Shown one piece after another: positions 1 to 11,395 of a stretch of 64,000 bases of DNA. Each line of letters starts with the position of its first letter. Position 1 is the stretch's first letter. Origin of the DNA: Sepiola atlantica. Taxonomy: Eukaryota > Mollusca > Cephalopoda > Sepiida > Sepiolidae. The stretch covers positions 107,745,120 to 107,809,119 of the forward strand of contig OY744531.1 of the NCBI GenBank assembly GCA_963556195.1, given 5' to 3'. The position numbers and the translations under genes are program-made. The notes beneath the pieces are model-generated. The model was not told where the DNA came from and did no database searches. It saw only the letters and a program-made list of their open reading frames with translations.

Positions 1-1950
1 TAAGAAAACAATAAATATATATAAATGTATTTGGAACATTAAAACCCATGGTTATGTCGAACATCCTTTTATTATAAGTAAACAATAAATATATATAAAT
101 GTACCTGGAACATTTAAACCCATGGTTATGTCGAACATCCTTTTATTATAAGTAAACAATAAATATATATAAATGTATCTGGAACATTAACACCCATGGT
201 TATGTCGAACATCCTTTTATTATAAGTAAACAATAAATATATATAAATGTATCTGGAACATTAAAACCCATGGTTATGTTGAACATCCTTTTATTATAAG
301 TAAACAATAAATATATATAAATGTATTTGCAACCTTAAAACCCATGGTTATGTCGAACATCCTTTTATTATAAGTAAACAATAAATATATATAAATGTAT
401 CTGGAACATTTAAACCCATGGTTATGTCGAACATCCTTTTATTATAAGTAAACAATAAATATATATAAATGTACCTAGAACATTAAAACCCATGGTTATG
501 TTGAACATCCTTTTATTATAAGTAAACAATAAATATATATAAATGTATTTGCAACCTTAAAACCCATGGTTATGTCGAACATCCTTTTATTATAAGTAAA
601 CAATAAATATATATAAATGTACCTGGAACATTTAAACCCATGGTTATGTCGAACATCCTTTTATTATAAGTAAACAATAAATATATATAAATGTACCTGG
701 AACATTTAAACCCATGGTTATGTCGAACATCCTTTTATTATAAGTAAACAATAAATATATATAAATGTATCTGGAACATTAAAACCCATGGTTATGTTGA
801 ACATCCTTTTATTATAAGTAAACAATAAATATATATAAATGTACCTAGAACATTAAAACCCATGGTTATGTTGAACATCCTTTTATTATAAGTAAACAAT
901 AAATATATATAAATGTATTTGCAACCTTAAAACCCATGGTTATGTCGAGCATCCTTTTATTATAAGTAAACAATAAATATATATAAATGTATCTGGAACA
1001 TTAAAACCCATGGTTATGTCGAACATTCTTTTATTATAAGTAAACAATAAATATATATAAATGTACCTGGAACATTAACACCCATGGTTATGTCGAACAT
1101 CCTTTTATTATAAGAAAACAATAAATATATATGAATGTACCTGGAACATTAACACCCATGGTTATGTCGAACATCCTTTTATTATAAGAAAACAATAAAT
1201 ATATATAAATGTACCTGGAACATTAACACCCATGGTTATGTCGAACATCCTTTTATTATAAGAAAACAATAAATATATATGAATGTACCTGGAACATTAA
1301 CACCCATGGTTATGTCGAACATCCTTTTATTATAAGAAAACAATAAATATATATAAATGTACCTGGAACATTAACACCCATGGTTATGTCGAACATCCTT
1401 TTATTATAAGAAAACAATAAATATATATGAATGTACTTGCAACCTTAAAACCCATGGTTATGTCGAACATCCTTTTATTATAAGTAAACAATAAATATAT
1501 ATGAATGTACTTGCAACCTTAAAACCCATGGTTATGTCGAACATCCTTTTATTATAAGTAAACAATAAATATATATAAATGTACCTGGAACATTAACACC
1601 CATGGTTATGTCGAACATCCTTTTATTATAAGAAAACAATAAATATATATGAATGTACCTGGAACATTAACACCCATGGTTATGTCGAACATCCTTTTAT
1701 TATAAGTAAACAATAAATATATATAAATGTACCTGGAACATTAACACCCATGGTTATGTCGAACATCCTTTTATTATAAGTAAACAATAAATATATATAA
1801 ATGTACCTGGAACATTAACACCCATGGTTATGTCGAACATCCTTTTATTATAAGAAAACAATAAATATATATGAATGTACCTGGAACATTAACACCCATG
1901 GTTATGTCGAACATCCTTTTATTATAAGTAAACAATAAATATATATAAAT
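1..1950. repeat. 74-bp satellite array, about 26 copies
   Basis: Tandem array with a strict 74-bp period. The landmark ATTATAAG ends at positions 4, 78, 152 and so on to 1928, which is exactly 26 periods. Each monomer contains CCCATGGTTATGTCGAACAT (an NcoI site) and an AAATATATATAAATGTA block. Monomers fall into subtypes around that block (ACCTGGAACATT, ATCTGGAACATT, ATTTGCAACCTT) and in AAGTAAAC versus AAGAAAAC. The window opens inside the array, so its true length is unknown. No coding function is suggested. Confidence 0.97.
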
Positions 1951-2540
1951 GAGAGGAGTTAAATAAAATACTGATCCAATTACCTCAAGGGACAAGGCTC
2001 AATACTCTTCCTATTATTGCCTGGGTTTGATTTAACCTTTTATTCTTGAATGAATTCATGTATAAGTCTTGGACTGTCTCCCTGAAACTAAAAAAGTATG
2101 CCTCATAACATAGTCTTTTATGTTTCTTAATTAACTAGGTTAGTCTTAGTGCTTTTATTTCGGGTTAGGGTTAGGGTTAGGGTTAGGGTTATGTTTGGGC
2201 CAAGCAATGTTTGATATATTAATGCTCTTATTCCTGGACAGAATGCCATCATTAGCATTGTGATGTAGAAAGTGATTTAAAACTATTATTTCCAATCTAG
2301 AATCTGTCAAAAGCCTGTCAAAGACTTAGTATTGATAATTATTCAGATATCTGACAAAAAAGTTACCAAATACAAAATAATGTCCAAATGTAACAACAAT
2401 TGTTGAGCCAATTTGATTAAAAAGAATAGTGAAATTTTAATATTGTAAAAGTAAACATTTTAAAAGACAAAACTATTAAAATATTCCTTAAATACAAATA
2501 TTTTTGTGAAAATTTTGTAAGAGCTATGTGATGAAATTGC
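1951..2540. other. AT-rich spacer after the 74-bp array
   Basis: No gene recognised. Its first bases, from AAATGAGAGGA at 1947 to 1968, recur with one mismatch directly after the 17-kb satellite (41829-41850). The rest is AT-rich apparently single-copy sequence interrupted by one short telomere tract. Confidence 0.6.
2162..2191 (+). repeat. Interstitial telomere tract (TTAGGG)5
   Basis: Five perfect TTAGGG hexamers with the G-rich strand on plus, embedded in AT-rich DNA. It is too short to be a telomere end and is read as an interstitial telomeric sequence. Confidence 0.9.
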
Positions 2541-3660
2541 ATACAAATGAATGACAAATGAATGACAAAACAATGACAAATGAATGACAAAACAATGACA
2601 AATGAATGACAAAACAATGACAAACCAATGACAAAACAATGACAAAACAATAATAAAACAATGACAAAACAATGACAAAACAATGACAAATGAATGACAA
2701 AACAATGACAAATGAATGACAAAACAATGACAAATGAATTACAAAACAATGACAAATGAATGACAAAACAATGACAAATGAATGACAAATCAATGACAAA
2801 TCAATGACAAATGAATGACAAAACAATGACAAAACAATGACAAAACAATGACAAATGAATGACAAAACAATGACAAAACAATGACAAAACAATGACAAAT
2901 GAATGACCAAACAATGACAAATGAATGACAAAACAATGACAAATGAATGACAAAACAATGACAAATGAATGACAAAACAATGACAAATGAATGACAAAAC
3001 AATGACAAATGAATTACAAAACAATGACAAAACAATGACAAATGAATTACAAAACAATGACAAAACAATGACAAATGAATTACAAAACAATAACAAATGA
3101 ATGACGAAACAATGACAAATGAATGACAAAACAATGACAAATGAATGACAAAACAAAGACAAATGAATGACAAAACAATGACAAAACAATGACAAAACAA
3201 TGACAAAACAATGACAAAACAATGACAAAACAATGACAAATGAATGACAAAACAATAACAAATGAATGACGAAACAATGACAAATGAATGACAAAACAAT
3301 GACAAATGAATGACAAAACAATGACAAAACAATGACAAATGAATGACAAAACAATGACAAAACAATGACAAAACAATGACAAAACAATGACAAATGAATG
3401 ACAAAACAATGACAAAACAATGACAAAACAATGACAAATGAATGACAAAACAATGACAAAACAATGACAAAACAATGACAAATGAATGACAAAACAATAA
3501 CAAATGAATGACGAAACAATGACAAATGAATGACAAAACAATGACAAATGAATGACAAAACAATGACAAAACAATGACAAATGAATGACAAAACAATGAC
3601 AAAACAATGACAAAACAATGACAAAACAATGACAAATGAATGACAAAACAATGACAAATG
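2541..3660. repeat. 11-bp two-state minisatellite, about 100 copies
   Basis: Array of 11-mers of two main kinds, AATGACAAATG and AATGACAAAAC, mixed along 1.1 kb with rare point variants (GACGAAAC, GAATTACAAA, ACAATAAC). Eleven is not a multiple of three, so any minus-strand frame cycles through all three phases. Because the 33-bp super-period has no stop on that strand, several overlapping minus-strand frames stay open (repeating FVIHLSLFCHC-like peptides). These are not considered genes. Confidence 0.96.
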
Positions 3661-3974
3661 CTCAACTAATTCACCGTGCACAGATCTGGCAAACATCTAA
3701 TTCCGCTTCATTTCTCATGTCATCTGTTTCTGTCCGAATCTTCCCTACTGTCATCAACATGTAAAAGTGATTTTATAAAGTCGTTTGGATAAAAGTAAAT
3801 GGCAACAAATTATATTTTTTAACAACAAAACTTCCCATTAATGGTTTTGATGGCTTTTCTGGTTTAGGTATCCAGAAACTCGATAGTCAAACTCCTTCTC
3901 TTTTTTTGTTTCCATCATTTCCTTTGTGTAAACATTTCTCTATATGAAACCTCTAAATCCGGAACTAATGAAGT
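3661..3974. other. Spacer between the 11-bp and 27-bp arrays
   Basis: About 310 bp of apparently single-copy AT-rich DNA. I see no ORF, RNA gene or known element in it. Confidence 0.5.
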
Positions 3975-6900
3975 TTGGCCTACAGGGTGCATCTACATGA
4001 TTTGTCCTACAGGGAACATCTACATGATTTGTCCTACAGGGTGCATCTACATGATTTGGCCTACAGGGTGCATCTACATGATTTGGCCTACAGGGTGCAT
4101 CTACATGATTTGGCCTACAGGGTGCATCTACATGATTTGGCCTACAGGGTGCATCTACATGATTTGGCCTACAGGGTGCATCTACATGATTTGTCCTACA
4201 GGGTGCATCTACATGATTTGGCCTACAGGGTGCATCTACATGATTTGGCCTACAGGGTGCATCTACATGATTTGGCCTACAGGGTGCATCTACATGATTT
4301 GGCCTACAGGGTGCATCTACATGATTTGGCCTACAGGGTGCATCTACATGATTTGGCCTACAGGGTGCATCTACATGATTTGGCCTACAGGGTGCATCTA
4401 CATGATTTGGCCTACAGGGTGCATCTACATGATTTGGCCTACAGGGTGCATCTACATGATTTGGCCTACAGGGTGCATCTACATGATTTGTCCTACAGGG
4501 TGCATCTACATGATTTGGCCTACAGGGTGCATCTACATGATTTGGCCTACAGGGTGCATCTACATGATTTGGCCTACAGGGTGCATCTACATGATTTGGC
4601 CTACAGGGTGCATCTACATGATTTGGCCTACAGGGTGCATCTACATGATTTGGCCTACAGGGTGCATCTACATGATTTGGCCTACAGGGTGCATCTACAT
4701 GATTTGGCCTACAGGGTGCATCTACATGATTTGGCCTACAGGGTGCATCTACATGATTTGTCCTACAGGGTGCATCTACATGATTTGGCCTACAGGGTGC
4801 ATCTACATGATTTGGCCTACAGGGTGCATCTACATGATTTGGCCTACAGGGTGCATCTACATGATTTGGCCTACAGGGTGCATCTACATGATTTGGCCTA
4901 CAGGGTGCATCTACATGATTTGGCCTACAGGGTGCATCTACATGATTTGGCCTACAGGGTGCATCTACATGATTTGTCCTACAGGGTGCATCTACATGAT
5001 TTGTCCTACAGGGTGCATCTACATGATTTGGCCTACAGGGTGCATCTACATGATTTGGCCTACAGGGTGCATCTACATGATTTGGCCTACAGGGTGCATC
5101 TACATGATTTGGCCTACAGGGTGCATCTACATGATTTGGCCTACAGGGTGCATCTACATGATTTGGCCTACAGGGTGCATCTACATGATTTGGCCTACAG
5201 GGTGCATCTACATGATTTGGCCTACAGGGTGCATCTACATGATTTGTCCTACAGGGTGCATCTACATGATTTGTCCTACAGGGTGCATCTACATGATTTG
5301 GCCTACAGGGTGCATCTACATGATTTGTCCTACAGGGTGCATCTACATGATTTGGCCTACAGGGTGCATCTACATGATTTGGCCTACAGGGTGCATCTAC
5401 ATGATTTGTCCTACAGGGTGCATCTACATGATTTGTCCTACAGGGTGCATCTACATGATTTGGCCTACAGGGTGCATCTACATGATTTGGCCTACAGGGT
5501 GCATCTACATGATTTGGCCTACAGGGTGCATCTACATGATTTGGCCTACAGGGTGCATCTACATGATTTGGCCTACAGGGTGCATCTACATGATTTGGCC
5601 TACAGGGTGCATCTACATGATTTGGCCTACAGGGTGCATCTACATGATTTGGCCTACAGGGTGCATCTACATGATTTGGCCTACAGGGTGCATCTACATG
5701 ATTTGGCCTACAGGGTGCATCTACATGATTTGGCCTACAGGGTGCATCTACATGATTTGGCCTACAGGGTGCATCTACATGATTTGGCCTACAGGGTGCA
5801 TCTACATGATTTGGCCTACAGGGTGCATCTACATGATTTGGCCTACAGGGTGCATCTACATGATTTGGCCTACAGGGTGCATCTACATGATTTGTCCTAC
5901 AGGGTGCATCTACATGATTTGGCCTACAGGGTGCATCTACATGATTTGGCCTACAGGGTGCATCTACATGATTTGGCCTACAGGGTGCATCTACATGATT
6001 TGGCCTACAGGGTGCATCTACATGATTTGGCCTACAGGGTGCATCTACATGATTTGGCCTACAGGGTGCATCTACATGATTTGGCCTACAGGGTGCATCT
6101 ACATGATTTGTCCTACAGGGTGCATCTACATGATTTGTCCTACAGGGTGCATCTACATGATTTGGCCTACAGGGTGCATCTACATGATTTGGCCTACAGG
6201 GTGCATCTACATGATTTGGCCTACAGGGTGCATCTACATGATTTGGCCTACAGGGTGCATCTACATGATTTGGCCTACAGGGTGCATCTACATGATTTGG
6301 CCTACAGGGTGCATCTACATGATTTGGCCTACAGGGTGCATCTACATGATTTGGCCTACAGGGTGCATCTACATGATTTGGCCTACAGGGTGCATCTACA
6401 TGATTTGGCCTACAGGGTGCATCTACATGATTTGGCCTACAGGGTGCATCTACATGATTTGGCCTACAGGGTGCATCTACATGATTTGGCCTACAGGGTG
6501 CATCTACATGATTTGGCCTACAGGGTGCATCTACATGATTTGGCCTACAGGGTGCATCTACATGATTTGGCCTACAGGGTGCATCTACATGATTTGGCCT
6601 ACAGGGTGCATCTACATGATTTGGCCTACAGGGTGCATCTACATGATTTGGCCTACAGGGTGCATCTACATGATTTGGCCTACAGGGTGCATCTACATGA
6701 TTTGGCCTACAGGGTGCATCTACATGATTTGGCCTACAGGGTGCATCTACATGATTTGGCCTACAGGGTGCATCTACATGATTTGGCCTACAGGGTGCAT
6801 CTACATGATTTGGCCTACAGGGTGCATCTACATGATTTGGCCTACAGGGTGCATCTACATGATTTGGCCTACAGGGTGCATCTACATGATTTGGCCTACA

Positions 6901-7403
6901 GGGTGCATCTACATGATTTGGCCTACAGGGTGCATCTACATGATTTGTCCTACAGGGTGCATCTACATGATTTGGCCTACAGGGTGCATCTACATGATTT
7001 GGCCTACAGGGTGCATCTACATGATTTGGCCTACAGGGTGCATCTACATGATTTGGCCTACAGGGTGCATCTACATGATTTGGCCTACAGGGTGCATCTA
7101 CATGATTTGGCCTACAGGGTGCATCTACATGATTTGGCCTACAGGGTGCATCTACATGATTTGGCCTACAGGGTGCATCTACATGATTTGGCCTACAGGG
7201 TGCATCTACATGATTTGGCCTACAGGGTGCATCTACATGATTTGGCCTACAGGGTGCATCTACATGATTTGTCCTACAGGGTGCATCTACATGATTTGGC
7301 CTACAGGGTGCATCTACATGATTTGGCCTACAGGGTGCATCTACATGATTTGGCCTACAGGGTGCATCTACATGATTTGGCCTACAGGGTGCATCTACAT
7401 GAT
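3975..7403. repeat. 27-bp satellite array, about 127 copies
   Basis: Near-perfect 27-bp monomers containing GCCTACAGGGTGCATCTACA. One position is polymorphic (TTTGGCC versus TTTGTCC); I count roughly 17 copies with the T form, including five adjacent pairs. The second monomer carries GGGAACATC instead of GGGTGCATC, as is usual for an array edge. The period is divisible by three, so two plus-strand frames stay open for over 1100 codons (9-residue repeats AYRVHLHDL and MIWPTGCIY). No upstream promoter or non-repetitive protein domain supports a real gene. The array stops at ATGATGTGAAAG. Confidence 0.96.
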
Positions 7404-7589
7404 GTGAAAGACATTTTGATCACTACATCATCAAGTATTTTTCAAAATCACATGTAGGTTCGCCTGTGGACAAGATACATGTTTGTTATAGTGTTGAATA
7501 CCCTGTTTGTCAGTAACAAAAAAATGAACACAACGCAGCTTGATAAGAATTTCTTGATTTACTGTAGTCATAAAAGTGTATGACTAGAG

Positions 7590-7623
<34 letters not shown>

Positions 7624-7630
7624 CCCTAAC
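7590..7630 (-). repeat. Interstitial telomere tract, C-rich strand on plus
   Basis: About seven CCCTAA units, one of them CCCTAAA. It is preceded by GTATGACTAGAG, which also precedes the telomere tract at 63040. Confidence 0.88.
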
Positions 7631-7768
7631 ACCTACAAAGTAAAGAATTTGTCACAAGATGCCTTTGTGTTAAAGATCGCAGGGTGGGAGGTAACATCAC
7701 TGGTCCGATTCTGTATCCCACCGAAATTGTCCTCTCACATCTGACGTTCTGCCTTTTGAGTTTTCATT

Positions 7769-7856
7769 CCTTATTTTTATAGAACAACATAACCCTTACC
7801 CTAACCCTAACCCTAACCCTAACCTAACCCTAACCGTAACCCTTATTTTTATGGAA
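7769..7856 (-). repeat. Telomere tract flanked by 16-bp direct repeats
   Basis: The tract at about 7790-7842 is roughly eight CCCTAA-type hexamers with variants (CCCTTA, CCTAA, CCGTAA). CCTTATTTTTAT followed by A or G and GAA occurs at 7769-7784 and again at 7841-7856, a 15 of 16 match. The layout resembles an insertion with duplicated flanks. The downstream copy runs into the Ty3/Gypsy integrase remnant. Confidence 0.75.
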
Positions 7857-8446
7857 GAATTTGCTCAACTTACCAGACGTTTGCTGAAGTGAAATCATTA
7901 TTTTACAGGCTAAGGGGGGACACCATTACCAAAGCTACCCAACCAATAAGACGAATAAGTATCAATTTCAAGGGCCCCCTTCCATTGTGTACAATTAATA
8001 AAAACATATTTACCCCCGTAAATGGAAATTTCTGTTTTGCCATCCATTGCCGGATATATCTTCTGCAACATTCGTAAGATGTTTGGGCACCATTTCTTTC
8101 CTTTTTGACAAGCCTAGTGTCATAGAACTTTCATTTCCAATTAGATGAAAACTTATCTCATTGGTCAGAGAGTTACATCTAGTAAGTCTACTCCATATAA
8201 TCCTACTGCAAATGGACAGGTTGAGCGATATCATGGGATAATTTGGAAATCACTTTGCTTGGCTGCTAAGTAACAACACTTGTCAGTAAGTGAGTGGGAA
8301 TCCTTATTATCTAAAGCAGTTCATTTTATTTGATCGCTATTTTCAAGAGTAGCTAATGAAACTCCTCATGGGAGATTTCTTTGCAAGGCTGACCCTTCGT
8401 TGACGAAGTTGCACTTTGGAGGCAGACTTAACATTAAACTTTTGTG
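7857..8446 (+). pseudogene. Ty3/Gypsy-type retrotransposon integrase remnant
   Basis: Translating by eye gives FAEVKSLFYRL, then ATQPIRRISINFKGPLP, a stretch typical of the region just before and into the integrase catalytic core of Gypsy-type elements (usually ATQPFERISIDFKGPLP). After a frame change at about 8075-8190 comes STPYNPTANGQVERYHGIIW, matching the conserved YNPxGNGQxER block that carries the catalytic glutamate, then EWESLLSKAVHFI and NETPHGRF. The first-block aspartate of DFKGPLP is asparagine here, and stops and frameshifts break the gene. No LTRs were identified around it. Once it would have integrated element cDNA; it is now inactive. A telomere tract abuts its 5' side. Confidence 0.85.
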
Positions 8447-8599
8447 ATATGTTTAGTAAGAGAGAATGTTGTAGATTTCAGGGGGATTTGAATTACCCCC
8501 CTTTGACTGAAGAACTCTCCTGTTTTCTATGTATGCGTTTGTATTGAATAAAGCCTCAAACTAAAGATATTTTAGTTATGACAGTTGGTATTTGTGTTT

Positions 8600-8674
8600 T
8601 TTTATAATCTGAATTAAAAGCTAGCTAAAAAGATTTAAAGTGGCGGCATAGATTCATTTCTATTTATCCTCTGC
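8600..8674 (+). repeat. Dispersed repeat, copy 1
   Basis: Shares TTTATAATCTGAATTAAAAG and ATTTCTATTTATCCTCTGC with 9121-9194, in the same orientation and with several substitutions between. It is probably a fragment of an unidentified mobile element. Confidence 0.75.
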
Positions 8675-9120
8675 TAAATAAAGAATTCTGGAGGATTAAA
8701 AAAATATATTCAAAAAGAAAGAAAAAATATTTTTGAGATGGTTCAACCATCATAAAATTGTCTTGATATGAAACTTGAAAAGTTACAAACGTTTTACTGA
8801 GTGAACACTAGTGTATCTAATTCTATAATGTTTTACAAACACGTCAGCAAAAACCCTCCATGTTCCTCAGATCTAGGCTCTACTGATTACTAGTGGGAGG
8901 TGAACATTTATAGAGGCCAGTTTGAAAATGCTTTGCTCGTCAATTCTTCAAACTCAGTTTTAATCTTGATCGAATAAATTGCCTGATCATTAACGACACT
9001 GTGCCAATTGTAATATTTATTTTGATGATGTAGCCAAGTTATATATATTTGTTTTAATTTCTTCTTCTTCTTCAAAATAGATATTTAATTTGTTTCAAAT
9101 TTCAGATAGTTTTTCACAGA

Positions 9121-9194
9121 TTTTATAATCTGAATTAAAAGCCACCTAAAAGAATTGAAGCGGTGTCATAGATTTATTTCTATTTATCCTCTGC
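9121..9194 (+). repeat. Dispersed repeat, copy 2
   Basis: Direct-orientation partner of 8600-8674. Its upstream 40 bases also match 9682-9731, so the parent element probably extended leftward. Confidence 0.75.
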
Positions 9195-10434
9195 CGTGTA
9201 AATTTCTACCACTTTTTCCCTGCAGGGCAACTGAACATTGCTCGTTTTATTTTTTTCCAAATTAATTGAATTGAATTGAATTTAAATATCTCTGCAATAT
9301 TTAATCATTTTTTCTGAATGAAAAAGCTTAGGGGAGGTTTCATCAGGTGTTTTCTCGCGTCAGATGTTTTCCTTTTTTTTTAGCAAAACTGTAACATAAT
9401 TTGTTAGTGTCAATCAGGTGGTTCATGTTTATGTACGTCCGTTTCAGATGAACGAGCTGACATTGATGAGGGTTTCAGAAGATGATCTATGGATGCGTTT
9501 TGAGTTCGGACAGTAAATACAATTGTAAAATGTCGATTTCTTTCTATTACTTTGAACGGAGCATTTTGTGCTGCTTCCAAGCAATTTTTTCCCAAGCAAT
9601 TTTTTTTTCAAAGCAATTTTTCCCCAAGCAATTTTTTTCTTCCAAGCAATTTTTTTTTACTCAATCAACTCATAACCAAAATAGATATTTACTGTGTTTC
9701 AAATTTCAGATAGTTTTTCACAGATTTCATAAGAAAGTTTTAGTATATGGGACCAAAGATTTTGTGATTTATGATTGGTGTAAAAATAACTAATTTATTT
9801 AAAAAAATAAATTTCCAGAAATGTTCAGTTGTTCTTTCCATGTTTCCAATTTGTATTTTTATACTTTATTACAAATTTATATTTCCCACTATTCTTGTAA
9901 ATCGTTTATTCGAAAATGTTTAAATGGTAAATCAAAGAAGACATTTATTAAAAAGTGAATCATTCGCCATTGATCTGAAGAATTTATTTGAAATGAAATG
10001 AAGCGGTTTTATTCTGACAAATATAAACCTAAGAAAATGACAACTGTATGACTATAGTTTATTTTTTTTGCTATAAAAAAAAATACAGGAGCAAAATATT
10101 CCTACATATAAAATTGAACACATACTCACCTAAAATTGATATCAACATTTTCAGATATTGTAAAAGCTTTGTTAACATATGCCATGTTGAAACTGAAAAA
10201 GATTTAAACAGTTAATAGTATTTTACAAACTGAGTGAAATTTGTGGATTTCTGTTCAAACGAAACTTAATATAATCACAAGCACATAAAGAGTGCTCAAA
10301 ATAAACAGAGCTGTAAAGCAATGGAGGACGGTAAAAGTGTTAAGATTATATGAAGTCACTTGCAATGGAAGCAGTAAAAGCAACTGATAACGGCAATATG
10401 CTATTGTAAGGGGATGATGAGTTGATGAAAGGGG

Positions 10435-10885
10435 TTATCCTTTTATCTTCTCGTAAAGAAACGGAACAACGAAAAGTATTTCTGTAACTATAACAAAAAG
10501 GGGTTTTATTAACTCAAGGTTACCTATACCGTTTGGTAGAAGAGAGTGGGAAAGTGTCCGTCTGAGGAAGAGGAAGAATATAAGAGTTCTTAGGGCCGCC
10601 CGTGGGGTTTCTTCAGGTGAAGATGGTAGTAGTCTTCGAGTGAGGCGACGGCGGCAGGAGAGAGAGAGCGTTTCCTCGTTCCTCGCTGGTGCTCTTTTCA
10701 AAGTGTCCAAGCTGATGCCAGGAGGTCGTCTGATCTTTTTCCTCGAACCCTAAGGGAACATAAGTAGTCCCTTAGGGAACTAACGATATTACTGCGCCCT
10801 GTGATTTGATTAGACAAGCCAGCTCACAGGTACAGTGATTACGCATTCAAAAGTAGTCCCTATTGGTGACTGCTACACTATCAAC
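10435..10885 (-). mobile_element. Possible LTR-like fragment
   Basis: This stretch is less AT-rich than its surroundings. Read on minus it starts near TGTAGCAGTCACC, passes an arginine- and serine-codon-rich segment and reaches an AATAAA signal (complement at 10505-10510). That order resembles a U3-R-U5 LTR, but no paired LTR, primer-binding site or target duplication was found. A small hairpin lies inside. It could equally be a fragment of another repeat. Confidence 0.25.
10748..10777. other. 10-bp perfect hairpin
   Basis: CCCTAAGGGA at 10748-10757 and its exact complement TCCCTTAGGG at 10768-10777 enclose a 10-nt loop. CCCTAA is the telomere C-strand hexamer, so the arms also read as a tiny inverted telomere pair. 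Confidence 0.6.
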
Positions 10886-11395
10886 CCCCCCCCGAGAGCC
10901 CTACAGGGCATAAGTATTCTAATAAAAAACCTGCTGTGAATAGTTTAATCTCTTTTCGCAGTTCTCAGAAGAAGTTATGAAGACTCGTTTGATTAAACAA
11001 CTTCCTTCGTAAACATTCTTGTGACTTCAGTAATAATAAATTGTTTGTCATCTTGTGAATAACCTCTTGATTTTATTGCTACAGGTTTTTAGTTCGGCGT
11101 TAAGTTGTCAGAAAGTAATGGGTATCGAATGGTGATTGCTGCTCATTCGCCCATTTTGTTTAGATGCTGAAACGGGGATTATAATCTTAGAACCCTAACC
11201 CTAACCCTAACGCAGGAAGTCATGCCCTAGTATTACACTGCAACGAATATTTCTATGTAAATGTAAGAATTATTTCTTAGCTGAATCTGACTAGGCAATG
11301 CCCAATTACTTGAGTGCACAAAGAAATGTTTGCTATATTTTGTTGAAGAAAGAATAGATCAACCACTTATTAGTTTACACAACGTTTGCTTCCAT
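10886..11395. other. Spacer with a short telomere tract
   Basis: No gene recognised. Three CCCTAA hexamers lie at about 11191-11211. The final 60 bp lead into the composite telomere-derived array. Confidence 0.55.

Larger units (their letters stand above)
8447..10434. other. AT-rich spacer with small dispersed repeats
   Basis: No gene recognised over 2 kb. It holds two copies of a roughly 75-bp repeat (8600-8674 and 9121-9194) and a second related pair (9079-9124 and 9682-9731, sharing GTTTCAAATTTCAGATAG). It also has a short CAAGCAATTTTTT-type tandem stretch at about 9575-9660. The rest is AT-rich DNA with many short homopolymers. Confidence 0.55.

Noticed and set aside
3975..7457. 1160-codon ORF with nine-residue repeats as a surface or structural protein gene
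   Set aside because: A second plus-strand frame is equally open, the DNA repeat is more conserved than protein coding would require, and the start is a non-ATG codon inside the repeat.
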